Source: Methanoregula sp.
GTDB taxonomy: Archaea > Halobacteriota > Methanomicrobia > Methanomicrobiales > Methanospirillaceae
Direction: 5' to 3'
Length of the DNA: 64,000 bases
NCBI GenBank assembly: GCA_030694985.1
Contig: JAUYTV010000040.1
Location: forward strand, 1-64,000
Of the stretch, positions 1 through 9,676 are shown piece after piece (positions within the stretch are counted from its first letter, which is position 1; every line of letters starts with the position of its first letter). The notes below the pieces were generated by a model. The model had not been told where the DNA came from. It worked only from the letters and a program-made list of their open reading frames with translations, and searched no databases. Both the position numbers and the translations under genes were made by a program.

Positions 1-2
1 CG

Positions 3-125
3 TCTCTCAAATCGGGTTATAAAGTCTCACTGAGCGCCAGCAATAATGAGTGGGATGTACATGTGCCACTCGAACCAAAACAGAACGATATTCTCAAAGC
101 GATTGGCGTAGTGTATAAAAAGTAG
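3..125 (+). CDS. C-terminal end of an unrecognised protein (cut by window start)
   Basis: An open frame runs from the window edge to a TAG at 123-125 and gives the last 40 residues of a protein. It has a soluble, mixed composition ending in a lysine-rich tail. I do not recognise the family. A degenerate transposase on the other strand begins only a few bases beyond the stop, so this gene lies at the edge of the insertion and its last codons may have been altered by it. Coding is inferred only from the uninterrupted frame and plausible composition. Confidence 0.4.
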   Translation, partial: SLKSGYKVSLSASNNEWDVHVPLEPKQNDILKAIGVVYKK

Positions 126-129
126 GGAA

Positions 130-1144
130 AACTTAAGTGATCAATGACGGCACGAGCATCCGACTCACAGGCAAATCCTTTCGAGCAGAGTTTTTTCAAC
201 GCCGTTTTATCTTTCTTCAGTTGCCTTTCCATTCGGGTTCTGAACGTTGCATTGATACGGTTCTGCTGTTCAGCGGAGTGAAACAGAACCCATTTCTGCG
301 GGATCTCTCCGTATGAGTTCTCATATATCGCATACTTGTACCGGATATCCTTGCAGGCAGCCCAAGCGACTTCCGACGACACCAGGGTTTTGGCTTCTGT
401 TATCGTTAATGGAACATGACTGATCCAATGGCACTGCCGACCAAGATTCCGGATATTATCTTCGGTATAAAACGCTGAATCGGCCATGTGGTAAATCTTC
501 TGATTCGTGACCAGGTTCTCTCTAACCGCCTGAATCGATTTGAGGAGACTCTTTTTGTCCGACATATTGCCGGATAAGGGTTCCATGAACACGGGGATCC
601 CATGCTGATTTGTCACCAGCGAGATGACAAATTGTTTGAGATCATCCCGATGATCTTTGCTGTGGCCGCGCACGATCTCTATGAGCCGGGTACGACTCTC
701 GTTATCGTAGTCTCCGGTTACATTGATTGACGTCGTGTCATGATGCAGGCGCTGAATCCCCAGGGGCATGTTTTTCATCATGCGCAATACGATGCCGGTG
801 AATAGTCGAGTCGGCCCATACGCCGCTATCGCGTCCAGCGTTTCTCCTAATGCGTATTCATTCAGATGCTCCGGCCGGACTCCTGCCCCAAGGAGCCGCT
901 CGGTTGCGATATCTTCGTAAAATTCGGGAACCAGTGACAACCGGCTTTCGGTATACCCCAGTCCGTTTAGCGTCAGGGCTTATACTGCCGTCCCATGGCT
1001 GATATGGTGATGCCGGGTCTTGGGTAACTCTTCATCGATATACTTGCCTATCTCTAATTTGTCAAACATTCCGGCTACTATGCCCAAATGTCCGATCGTT
1101 ATATTCGATCCGACATTCCGCAGATGCCCGAACAAAGTAAACAT
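130..1144 (-). pseudogene. Degenerate IS1634/IS4-type transposase (nonsense and 3' truncated)
   Basis: Read leftward from an ATG at 1144, this frame closely matches about the first 320 residues of the intact transposase at 1179-2774. It keeps the first catalytic Asp region (HHDTTS) and the second (MADSAFYTEDN). Two defects are visible: an in-frame TAA at 982-980, and loss of homology after the ACESDAR segment near position 150, so the third catalytic residue (Glu) and the C-terminus are missing. The ATG lies only 34 bp from the start of the intact copy, giving a head-to-head pair. It is a dead relic, diverged from its neighbour rather than a recent duplicate. Confidence 0.85.
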
Positions 1145-1178
1145 TTTTAGCTAACCTCAGCAAAACTTCTAAGGCAGA

Positions 1179-2774
1179 ATGAAACTCTCATCTGCATATC
1201 TGGGACACCATGGCTTGGTATCTGGGCTCTACGATGAACTTGGAATTGGGGATATAATCGACCAAAACCTACCCAAACAAGGACAACACAAGTTACCGCA
1301 CTCTGTCGCCGTAAAGGCGATGATAATCAATGCACTCGGGTTCAACGAGAGACGGTTGTATATGTTCCCGGAATTTTTCGAAAATCTTGACACCGAGCGA
1401 CTGCTGGGAACCGGAGTTGTTCCGGCAGACATTAACGATGATGTATTAGGACGGACTCTGGACCGGATCTACGATGGTGATCCAACCGAGCTCTTTCTCA
1501 AGATCGTCCTCAACGTAATGGAGAAAGTACCGTTTGGCACTCAACTTCTCCATGCCGATACAACCAGCGTAAGTGTCCATGGAGATTATGAACACATCGA
1601 CGGCAGTCGGGCGATAGAGATCACCTATGGCCATACGAAGGATAACCGGCCGGATCTCAAGCAATTTGTCATGAGCATGATAACCAACCAGCACGGAATC
1701 CCGCTCTTTATTCAGACCTACTCCGGTAACAAATCCGACAAGAAGAGTATCATTGAATCGATCCAACGGCTGCGAAAAAGGATCTGCATTCCTGATGCGT
1801 ACGTTATTGCGGATAGTGCGATATACACCGAAGAAAATATCTGGAAACTGAGCACGGATGCCCAGTGGATAACCCACGTACCTGCAACCATCGGTGAAGC
1901 AAACCAATTACTCATCGCAGAAATTTCGCTGAAATCAAGCAGCAACGATCCGAGATATTCATTCTATGAGACAGCCTCGAACTATGGTGGAATCCCTCAA
2001 AAATGGATTGTTGTTCACTCTCGGGATATGCAGAAGCGGAAAGAGCAGACATTTGAGCGGAATCTGGAAAAACTGGATCTCAAGACTCGAAAATCTTTGA
2101 AAAAACTCAAGGCGGTTGAGTTTGCCTGTGAGCCGGATGCACGACAGGCCGCGGAACAATGGATTGCTGCAAATCCGGGGTATATCTTTCAGGACTTCAG
2201 TATTTCAACGTCGTCACGGAAAGCCAATTTAAAACGCGGCCGACCAAAATTTGATGAGGACCTGAAAACAGTATACTCAGTTGTCACAAGTATTACCAGA
2301 GATGAAGAGAAGATCCGGACCGAGAAAGAAAAACTCGGCAGATTTATTCTTGCAACCAATGATCGTTCACTCGAACCGGAATCTATGCTCGGTTTCTACA
2401 AACAGCAGAGCCATGTCGAAAGAATGTTCCGGTTCCTGAAAGACCGTAGTTTCCGGATTTCTGAAGTTTACTTAAAAAAGCCGGAACGGATTGAAGCGCT
2501 TTCTATGGTGATGGTGCTTACCCTGCTGGTGTACTCTATCCTGGAATATCTGATCAGGAAACGCATGAAAGAGCAGGGAATATTTATTCCGAACCAAGTC
2601 AGGAAACCTACCCAGAATCCTTCCCTGAAATGGATCTTTACGAAGTTCGCCGGAGTTACGGTTGTGTCTGCTGATATCGACGGTACAATACATCGGCAAA
2701 TTTCACACGTTAACGAGTCGGTGGAGAAAATTGTTGGGATCCTGGGGCCGAGTTGTAAGAATTGTTATGCATGA
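1179..2774 (+). CDS. IS1634-family (IS4 superfamily) DDE transposase
   Basis: This 531-residue protein has the features of IS1634-type transposases: an N-terminal targeting region, a first catalytic Asp in HADTTS (about D127), a second in IADSAIYTEEN (about D212), a long insertion domain, and a late Glu in SHVERMFRFLKDR (about E413). The frame is intact and an upstream in-frame TAA supports the ATG chosen. It would cut and paste its own element. I could not define the terminal inverted repeats. A short stretch at 2788-2805 resembles the 5' part of the degenerate copy, suggesting more IS debris downstream. Confidence 0.9.
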   Translation: MKLSSAYLGHHGLVSGLYDELGIGDIIDQNLPKQGQHKLPHSVAVKAMIINALGFNERRLYMFPEFFENLDTERLLGTGVVPADINDDVLGRTLDRIYDGDPTELFLKIVLNVMEKVPFGTQLLHADTTSVSVHGDYEHIDGSRAIEITYGHTKDNRPDLKQFVMSMITNQHGIPLFIQTYSGNKSDKKSIIESIQRLRKRICIPDAYVIADSAIYTEENIWKLSTDAQWITHVPATIGEANQLLIAEISLKSSSNDPRYSFYETASNYGGIPQKWIVVHSRDMQKRKEQTFERNLEKLDLKTRKSLKKLKAVEFACEPDARQAAEQWIAANPGYIFQDFSISTSSRKANLKRGRPKFDEDLKTVYSVVTSITRDEEKIRTEKEKLGRFILATNDRSLEPESMLGFYKQQSHVERMFRFLKDRSFRISEVYLKKPERIEALSMVMVLTLLVYSILEYLIRKRMKEQGIFIPNQVRKPTQNPSLKWIFTKFAGVTVVSADIDGTIHRQISHVNESVEKIVGILGPSCKNCYA

Positions 2775-2920
2775 AAGAGAGATCTGCGGAATGTCGGTTC
2801 GATCCTTCTATCAGCGTCATACGGCGATAGTTTCTGGTTGGATCTCTTCCGGTATAATTCTATGTACAAAATTAATAATATTCCCCGGATTTTTTACTGC
2901 CGAAAGTCGGGTAAATAATG

Positions 2921-3015
2921 GCTCTGTTGAAACCCTCAGATAAAACCGCTATAAATTATCCTTTACATCAATCCAAGCCATTTATGCATGATTTGTGAAG
3001 GGTTTCAACAGAGGC
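2921..3015. mobile_element. 95-bp MITE-like element, copy 1 of 2
   Basis: The two ends are inverted repeats of about 16 bp (GCTCTGTTGAAACCCT at the left; the right end, read in reverse, is GCCTCTGTTGAAACCCT). The element is flanked by a perfect 9-bp direct repeat, TAAATAATG, at 2912-2920 and 3016-3024, which is a target-site duplication. It has no coding capacity. A second copy in the opposite orientation lies at 19688-19782 and differs at only about two terminal positions. It is presumably mobilised in trans by a transposase with the same ends; none of the transposases in this window obviously fits. Confidence 0.85.
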
Positions 3016-3027
3016 TAAATAATGTTT

Positions 3028-3936
3028 TCATTGGCCCTTTTCATGGGACTGCATCTCTCTTTTTACTTCATTGAGGCAGTCCAGCAGCCCCTCGTTTATG
3101 TCAATGTATTGCGTGAGGTTGATCCTGATGGGGACATCACGGTCAAATGAGTAGGGGGTCCGCACATAATGGGTTTGCTGGCTGTCGGGAGAATAGTGAA
3201 TTTTTACGTCCTCCCCAAGGATTTCTTGGATTGTATCGAAGAGTTCCCGCATTTTCATCCGCTGGTGCCCGGTGAGCAGGACTGATTTGTTGCTATACGC
3301 CGGGTCCATGGCGATTCTGACGGTTTCGCGGGCTGCATCGTGGATATGGATGTATTCCCTGACCGCATCCGGTGAACTCCGGTACACATACTCCCCTGTA
3401 GTGAGCAGAGATTTGATCACATTATACATGAAATTCCAGTGATTTGCCTCTCTTCCATAGAGACTGCCATACCGCAATATTGTGTATTCGAGGGAAAATT
3501 CTTCGAAAAAAGTTTTACAGAGTTCTTCAGCAGCAGCTTTTGAAACGCGATAGAAATTGCCCCGTTTACCGGATGCATAGACGGAACTTGCCAACATGAA
3601 ACGCTTTGCACCGGCATCTCGTGCACATTCAAGACAATTTGCGGTTCCGACAACATTGACTGCCATGGTCTCCCGGGGAATTTTTCGGGTGATATTCACA
3701 TCTGCGATGGCAGCAGTATGAAAAATAACATCGCAGCCCTGCATTGCATTCTTCAGTGCTTCGAAATCGAGAATATCTCCCTGGATATATTCGTAAATCC
3801 CAGGATCATACCCGGCATTTTTTTTTTTGGAAGGCAATGCGGCATCGAATATCACCGTTGAAATGCGGTTTTTTTGCAATTCATTGACAATGTATTGTCC
3901 AAGAAAACCGGAACCCCCTGTGACCAGCGCTTTCAT
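3028..3936 (-). CDS. NAD-dependent sugar epimerase/dehydratase (extended SDR)
   Basis: This 302-residue extended short-chain dehydrogenase binds NAD(P) through an N-terminal TGGSGFLG Rossmann motif (residues 6-13) and carries the YxxxK active-site pair at Y129 and K133. Such proteins epimerise, dehydrate or reduce nucleotide sugars in the cytoplasm; the substrate cannot be read from sequence. Its ATG overlaps the stop of the upstream dehydrogenase gene by 4 bp, so the two are translationally coupled. It is the last gene of the leftward pair and lies just inside the left MITE copy. Confidence 0.85.
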   Translation of the reverse strand: MKALVTGGSGFLGQYIVNELQKNRISTVIFDAALPSKKKNAGYDPGIYEYIQGDILDFEALKNAMQGCDVIFHTAAIADVNITRKIPRETMAVNVVGTANCLECARDAGAKRFMLASSVYASGKRGNFYRVSKAAAEELCKTFFEEFSLEYTILRYGSLYGREANHWNFMYNVIKSLLTTGEYVYRSSPDAVREYIHIHDAARETVRIAMDPAYSNKSVLLTGHQRMKMRELFDTIQEILGEDVKIHYSPDSQQTHYVRTPYSFDRDVPIRINLTQYIDINEGLLDCLNEVKREMQSHEKGQ

Positions 3937-4868
3937 GATTCTCTCCCCCTGAGTGCAGAAATCAGGTTCTGAACCGCTTCCCGCTCCATCTCTCCTCTTG
4001 ATTCAACGGTATTTGATGCGATATGCGGAGTCATAATAACCTCGGGAAAATTCTCAAGTGGGCCCGAATAGGGTTCTTTAACAAATACATCAAGCCCAAG
4101 TGCCCGGATTTTTCTCGCCTTCAGTCCCTTGATCAAGATCTCTTCGTCAATAAGTGATCCTCTAGCGGTATTGATAATGATAACTCCTTCCTTACACAGA
4201 GGTAATGTTCTTCTGCTTATTATCCGTTCACCTCCCTTAAGGGACGGTGTATGCAGGGTAAGTATATCCGATGCAGCAATGATCTCATCGAGAGTACCCG
4301 CCTTTTGCATTTCGGGTATCTCTTCTTTTATGTAAGGATCGAAATAGATTACTTTGCAGCCGAATGCAAGGAGAATGACGGCAACTCTTTTGCCGATCCT
4401 TCCCATCCCAATTATGCCGCAGACTTTATCCTTCAGCATCAGACCTGGAGGAATTCCCGTTGTAACATTATGTATTCGTGCTGCCGAATTGTACCTGCAA
4501 ATATTTTTCAGGCAGCAAAGAATAAGGGTGAGCGTATGTTCCGCTACTGCGTCAGCCGGAGCTATTGGGGTATTCACAATGGAAATTCCTGCTTTTCTGG
4601 CAGCTTCCTTATCGATATTGTCCGTACCCACGCCAACACGTGATATTACCTTTAAATCAGCTGAAGACCGAATCACTTTTTCGGTATATCGTTCAGTTCC
4701 AGCAATGACTCCGTGGGCGCCACGCATTGCAATTGCAAGTTCCTCTTCAGAAAGCCTGAGTCCGTTGGTATTCTGATAACTGATGGTAAAGTGTGTTTTG
4801 AGTTTTTCCAGGCAATCCGGGTCAGTCCCGAATGACCGAATTGTAATGGCGATCTTTTGCTGCTTCAT
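3933..4868 (-). CDS. D-2-hydroxyacid dehydrogenase (phosphoglycerate dehydrogenase-like)
   Basis: This 311-residue enzyme has the catalytic and NAD-binding domains of the D-isomer 2-hydroxyacid dehydrogenase family: GMGRIG nucleotide-binding motif at 154-159, catalytic Arg in NTARG (R236), Glu in VKEP (E265) and His in TPHIAS (H282). It lacks the C-terminal ACT and intervening domains of a full SerA (about 525 residues), so it is probably not the housekeeping serine enzyme. Coupled to the epimerase by a 4-bp overlap, it may oxidise or reduce an acid precursor used in the glycan locus; the substrate is unknown. Confidence 0.85.
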   Translation of the reverse strand: MKQQKIAITIRSFGTDPDCLEKLKTHFTISYQNTNGLRLSEEELAIAMRGAHGVIAGTERYTEKVIRSSADLKVISRVGVGTDNIDKEAARKAGISIVNTPIAPADAVAEHTLTLILCCLKNICRYNSAARIHNVTTGIPPGLMLKDKVCGIIGMGRIGKRVAVILLAFGCKVIYFDPYIKEEIPEMQKAGTLDEIIAASDILTLHTPSLKGGERIISRRTLPLCKEGVIIINTARGSLIDEEILIKGLKARKIRALGLDVFVKEPYSGPLENFPEVIMTPHIASNTVESRGEMEREAVQNLISALRGRES

Positions 4869-5008
4869 TTTTTCCGGATATTTGAGATATTGTACCCTAT
4901 TCTTTTTTTTACAAAAATAGGTTTGCAGTATTTCTATAAAAATCCGGACTCCCGATATTATTGCATGTCAACAAAAAATACGGCAGATCATTCGAGGATG
5001 GGGATGAA

Positions 5009-6841
5009 TTAGTCCATAGTTTGTTCATGATGAAAAAATATTTCTACAATCTTTTCATCAACCGGTGCAAAAAATGCGGTAACCGTTTCGTCAAATGCAA
5101 AATTTTCAGTACCTGATGGAGATAACAATTCCGTGGCTTTTACCCGGATCTCTTCAGGTGTCCTCACGGAACTGACAAAAGAAATGCCCTCAAAAAGGTT
5201 CATGTCAATACGAAAATCTGATTTAATGTGAAGAATCGGGATATGTCTCGCGAGTGCTTCGATCGAAACGGCAGTTTCTGAAAAGAGGAGCAGGTCTGTT
5301 CTGTCCAGAAGCGTCTCAACGGGTTCCTGAGAGAATGAAAAATTTTCTGGGAGGGTAGAAAAATTCTTCATTATCGTGTCTGCAGGAATCGTTGGGTGGA
5401 GTTTAATTATCAGACGCAGGTTCCCCGATCCTTCAAATGCCTGAAGCACTTTCGTGATCAGTTCAACCGTTTCGTTAAAGCCTGATGCCGGAATTACCAG
5501 AATTACCTTGTCGCTACCAGGAGTTGTTCCATGGCTCCTGACATTTTTAAGGTATTCATACCGCAATGCTCCACTGATATGAAGTTTCCCGCTGTCTAAT
5601 CCGGCTGCGACCAGCCGGTCCCTGGCAAGGCTCCCGTTGACCAGTATGTAATCTGGTAATGGTACGATATCACGTTCTAAATCTGCAAGGGAATAGAAAA
5701 GGTACATGGGACTGATTACAGAATGGGCATATCCGATTAATTTTACGGACTCCGGGGATTTGCGGATTCCGGCGCATAGCATTTTTTCCCACATATGATT
5801 TTCGAATGTATAGATCAATGTTTTAAGATCTCCATGGAGAGCCATTCTCATACCTGCATAATAGTGCAGCAATGCTGTTTCCGAACGGGATGATTCAAAC
5901 CGATCCTTATGGATCTCTTCCTTAATAACTGAAGATAATTCAATACTATCAAGCGGTGGAATTTCTGTGGGTGATGATAATTTTACCAGGATTGAAAAAA
6001 CAGAGCGAAATACGTCCCCAAAAGATAAAAACTCCTCAAAAAGGAAAACCTTATCATTGCACCTGGTAAGTTTCATAACCGCTTCAGGGTAGAAAATTGT
6101 GGGTAATACATAACTGATAATGAAAAAATCCGAGTTATGCTTCTTAATCCTGGATCCCAGATCACCGAAATATGCATCCCGGAATTTTCCTCTGGAAGCA
6201 AAAGACCTGCCATCGGTCCATGAATGTAGCGCGTTTTTTTTCTGACCGACTCTAAAACCTCGCGATCCTTTCATCAGTGCGAAACATTTTGCCACACTAA
6301 TTCGGCAGATAAATCTGATGATAAAAAAACCTTTTTTCACAATTCCCAAAACACGTCGTGAGACCTGATGGGTCATTTGGGATATCCGACTGTCCACTAC
6401 CCGGATTGTAAAATCCGGACGGCTGGAAAATGTATGCCGGGCAGCGTTAATGAGAGAATCGGAATCACAAATAATTACCAGGTTATCGGATGAACCGGTG
6501 AATTTTTCAATAATCTTAAGGTAACAGAAATTGAGAAAAACCGTTGAAACAAACGGATTTTTTTCTGAAACAGATGTCAGCCACCAGGAAAGGGAATTAT
6601 TCCGGACGGATAATGATCCGATATAGTCGATGAAATCCTGTCGGTGGTTATGGGCGATTTTCTGGAGTATCTCCCCGGTATCGGCAAACGTAAAATCAGC
6701 AGGAAGGGTGGTTTGGAGTTTGGTAAAAAATGTTACATCTTTTGAGAGGTACAACCAGGAAAAGACCCTAAATTCCGGATTTTCGCGATAAAAATTCTGA
6801 ATCAAATGGAAATTTGCAGGGATGAGGATGATAGTTGGCAC
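5009..6841 (-). CDS. Large GT-B-like protein of surface polysaccharide type, function unknown
   Basis: This 610-residue protein has no close family I can name. The C-terminal third resembles GT-B glycosyltransferases and CDP-glycerol/capsule transferases: an alternating fold with an LIIKLHPT-type segment near residue 470, then a TDLLLFSETAVSIEALA stretch typical of the nucleotide-sugar or phosphate binding edge. The N-terminal half looks like a divergent Rossmann region. No signal peptide or clear membrane span is visible, so it is probably cytoplasmic or peripheral. It is transcribed alone, leftward, 140 bp upstream of the dehydrogenase pair. Glycosyl or glycerol-phosphate transfer is an inference. 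Confidence 0.6.
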   Translation of the reverse strand: MPTIILIPANFHLIQNFYRENPEFRVFSWLYLSKDVTFFTKLQTTLPADFTFADTGEILQKIAHNHRQDFIDYIGSLSVRNNSLSWWLTSVSEKNPFVSTVFLNFCYLKIIEKFTGSSDNLVIICDSDSLINAARHTFSSRPDFTIRVVDSRISQMTHQVSRRVLGIVKKGFFIIRFICRISVAKCFALMKGSRGFRVGQKKNALHSWTDGRSFASRGKFRDAYFGDLGSRIKKHNSDFFIISYVLPTIFYPEAVMKLTRCNDKVFLFEEFLSFGDVFRSVFSILVKLSSPTEIPPLDSIELSSVIKEEIHKDRFESSRSETALLHYYAGMRMALHGDLKTLIYTFENHMWEKMLCAGIRKSPESVKLIGYAHSVISPMYLFYSLADLERDIVPLPDYILVNGSLARDRLVAAGLDSGKLHISGALRYEYLKNVRSHGTTPGSDKVILVIPASGFNETVELITKVLQAFEGSGNLRLIIKLHPTIPADTIMKNFSTLPENFSFSQEPVETLLDRTDLLLFSETAVSIEALARHIPILHIKSDFRIDMNLFEGISFVSSVRTPEEIRVKATELLSPSGTENFAFDETVTAFFAPVDEKIVEIFFHHEQTMD

Positions 6842-7116
6842 GTTCTTCCCGGTCCTTCGTATAAATAATTCATTGGTGTTTTCACAGATAAACCCATAGC
6901 GATTGGAACGGTAATAGTTCTTGCCAAGATAATGTTATTATCCCATTATCTTGAAGCTGACGAAACAAGGCCCGGATAATTGCTTTCCGGACTCTAAAAA
7001 TAATAATAGCATCATCTGTCGGATTATACCTGATTTTTTTATAAATGTAAATGAAACCGGAATCCAGTTAAGGATTAATTGTATGATGTGATATGTACTA
7101 AACGGAGTATCCGGCT

Positions 7117-9063
7117 TTGATAAAAAATAGCGAGAATATGGGAGAAAACGTTGTTGTCTTTGAACAAATAGGGTACTTCTCCACTCCTCTGTTACTTTAT
7201 TATCACCTGACCGGAAATGCGATCTTTTATCTGAACTCGGATAAAAGGATCGAAAATTCATTTTTATTTAAGCATTTATCAAAATCCCGTGAAAATAAGA
7301 AGCTCAAACTTGGCGAGGTCCCTCTTAGTGAAAGATCCGATACCCATGAGAGAGTTCTCAAGGATGAAAAACTTGAACGTCAATTGACCAGAGACCTAGA
7401 TTCCCTCCTGGTCTCATACCTGGAGTCTGAGAATGTTTACCGGGCATTCCTGAAAAAAACATCAATTGGTGCTTGGAGATATATTGAAGCGAGGCTTCCA
7501 ATCGAGAATCTAGTCAACCAGGTTCCAGAAAATGTTCGTATAACTGTTATTTGCGGGCTTGATTCAAATTCGGTTCTTGGGCAGAAATATTATTCACATT
7601 ATGATAAGTATCCTCAGAAAATTTCAATCGGGATCTGGGGGACGATATTTGCATGCACCAGAGAAACGATCAAAAAAACCAGACAAATTGCATTATTAGC
7701 CGGATTTCCGTTCTGGGTACTATTCCAGTTATTGCAACGGGGTACGGAAGCTAACGATAAACGGATATATCTCATTGGCATGAGGGTGTACGATAATGAT
7801 CTCGCATTTTTTCAGAAGTTGCGCTCGATTGATTTTTTAATCGATGGGAAAACAATCACTCCCGATGACGTTCTTTTCTGTCTGGAAACCGAGATCTCCC
7901 CGGATTATCAGCATGAACTCGTGGCAAGGAGGTATCATACCGCTCATGTCCGGAGCTGTTTTAAAAATAGCAGCATATCCGCACTCACGAGAATTTTAAA
8001 AAAGGGCTTTCTTAAAACATGGGTTTCTGCACTCATCCGATCGCTGTTTGCTTCACCGGATGCAATACACATGACCTCCGAAGCTTTGTACTCATACCTG
8101 ACCTGGGTGTGTTTCTGCGGACAATATCGCATCAAAAATTATGTTGTATACAATGATACAATACCCGTTCACATAATCCGAAATCTGGTCCTCTCACGCG
8201 AGGGCATACAAACCTGGTATTTTTTACATTCCTCGAATGTCCATATATATTACAAGCCTCCGGTTAAAGAGCATTACCGCCATATCTATGTTTCACACTT
8301 GTGTTATGATCATCTCGTCTCTTGGAGTGAATCATTAACAAGGTGGTATGCATCCCATCCCAACGGTATTGGAAAATTCCAAAATTTTGGGTGCTTATGG
8401 TCTGAAAATGTTTGTCTGCTGAGTCAAACCCCTGAGTCGAATGTTATTCTCCAGAACGCTTTAGACCGGTTCACCATTAATGGCAATTCCCGCCCGGAGA
8501 AAATCATCGGGGTTTTTGACACTACATTCGGGGGTGAGACAATCTTAACTGTCGATGATATCATCGCATTTATCCGTGGAATTATTCAGTTGCTGGACGA
8601 CATTCCGGAAATCGGTGTAATCGTCAAGATGAAATGGACTTTAGAGGAGTTCACTGGTTTTGACTCCCAGATTCTGGAATCTTATACCCACCTAAAGGAT
8701 CACCCCAGATGTTATCTCGTTGATGAAATGTATGCTAGTACATCCGAGGTGAATGCTGCAGCGGATCTTGTCATATCCGCATGTTTTACATCAACGACTC
8801 TTGAATCACTTGGGGCCCGAAGAAAAGCAATTTACTTCGATGCTCTGGGGAAATTCAACGGGTTTTTTTTCGACGGGTACCCCCGTTTGGTCGCCCACTC
8901 TTACAGCTCACTTTTGTCCATGACCCGTTGGTGGCTGTTTGATGCAAGTGATAGGGAATTCGAAAGGTATCTTGATGAATATGTCAAGGGAGAAATTGAT
9001 TCGCAGGCTGATGGTATGGCGATAACCCGTTTCCGGGAGTATTTAAAAAACCAGAAATCTTAA
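7117..9063 (+). CDS. Large GT-B-like surface polysaccharide protein, function unknown
   Basis: This 648-residue protein is divergently oriented to the 610-residue one. Its C-terminus has the same type of signature: an ILTVDDIIAFI...VIVKMKW segment and an AADLVISACFTSTTLESLGAR stretch, as in capsule and surface-carbohydrate GT-B-like proteins. The start is uncertain: TTG at 7117 gives the longest form, while ATG at 7138 removes seven residues. No signal peptide is visible. The same architecture recurs in the 622-residue protein at 38296-40164, suggesting a family specific to such glycan loci. A role as glycosyl or polyol-phosphate transferase is inferred only. Confidence 0.6.
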   Translation: MIKNSENMGENVVVFEQIGYFSTPLLLYYHLTGNAIFYLNSDKRIENSFLFKHLSKSRENKKLKLGEVPLSERSDTHERVLKDEKLERQLTRDLDSLLVSYLESENVYRAFLKKTSIGAWRYIEARLPIENLVNQVPENVRITVICGLDSNSVLGQKYYSHYDKYPQKISIGIWGTIFACTRETIKKTRQIALLAGFPFWVLFQLLQRGTEANDKRIYLIGMRVYDNDLAFFQKLRSIDFLIDGKTITPDDVLFCLETEISPDYQHELVARRYHTAHVRSCFKNSSISALTRILKKGFLKTWVSALIRSLFASPDAIHMTSEALYSYLTWVCFCGQYRIKNYVVYNDTIPVHIIRNLVLSREGIQTWYFLHSSNVHIYYKPPVKEHYRHIYVSHLCYDHLVSWSESLTRWYASHPNGIGKFQNFGCLWSENVCLLSQTPESNVILQNALDRFTINGNSRPEKIIGVFDTTFGGETILTVDDIIAFIRGIIQLLDDIPEIGVIVKMKWTLEEFTGFDSQILESYTHLKDHPRCYLVDEMYASTSEVNAAADLVISACFTSTTLESLGARRKAIYFDALGKFNGFFFDGYPRLVAHSYSSLLSMTRWWLFDASDREFERYLDEYVKGEIDSQADGMAITRFREYLKNQKS

Positions 9064-9122
9064 GATAGTATTCGGGATGTAAAAAAAATTATTTTTTCTT
9101 CGGTTTCCTTTCATTCAGATGA

Positions 9123-9674
9123 TTATTTTTTTAAATATTCGTCCCTGAGAATACCAAATTCGATCACATCGATGTATTGACCATCTTTAAAAACAGCCTC
9201 TTTTCTCCGTCCCTCTTCCTTCATTCCAATTGACAGGGCGAGGTGTATCATTCCTTCATTGCTTCCGAAAGTACCACATGCAACACGGTGGAGATTCAGG
9301 GTTCTGAATGCATGATCGCACATCAGCCGTACCGCTTCGAGACCGTATCCTTTACCCCATGCTGATTTCTCCCCGATAATGATGGAAAGTTCTGCTGATC
9401 GGTATACCGGGTGGATACGCTGAAGCGCGATATTGCCGATATGCTGGTTGTTGGTTTTTTTATCAATTGCCAGTATCAGATCGTCTTTTGAACGGTGTGA
9501 ATAAGAAATGTATTCACTTGCTACAGCTTCTGTGAACGGGAAGACATGATGCGAGTTCCCACGGCATACTTCTTCATCATTGAACCAGTTCAGGTACGGG
9601 CCTGTTGTGTCATCGGGATGTAGCGGCCGCAGGACAATACTGTCTCCTTTCAGGAATACAGGTCTCAGTGCCAT
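9123..9674 (-). CDS. GNAT N-acetyltransferase (RimJ/PseH-like)
   Basis: This 183-residue GNAT-fold acetyltransferase has the acetyl-CoA pyrophosphate-binding region in EKSAWGKGYGLEA (about residues 101-113) and the NEG..H..S.GM.EEGR ending typical of the RimJ/RimL and PseH groups. It is the last gene of a tight leftward operon, starting 2 bp after the DegT aminotransferase stop. That position suggests it N-acetylates the amino group the aminotransferase installs on a nucleotide sugar. The protein-N-terminal acetylation activity of RimJ homologues is an alternative but fits the neighbours less well. Confidence 0.8.
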   Translation of the reverse strand: MALRPVFLKGDSIVLRPLHPDDTTGPYLNWFNDEEVCRGNSHHVFPFTEAVASEYISYSHRSKDDLILAIDKKTNNQHIGNIALQRIHPVYRSAELSIIIGEKSAWGKGYGLEAVRLMCDHAFRTLNLHRVACGTFGSNEGMIHLALSIGMKEEGRRKEAVFKDGQYIDVIEFGILRDEYLKK

Positions 9675-9676
9675 TC

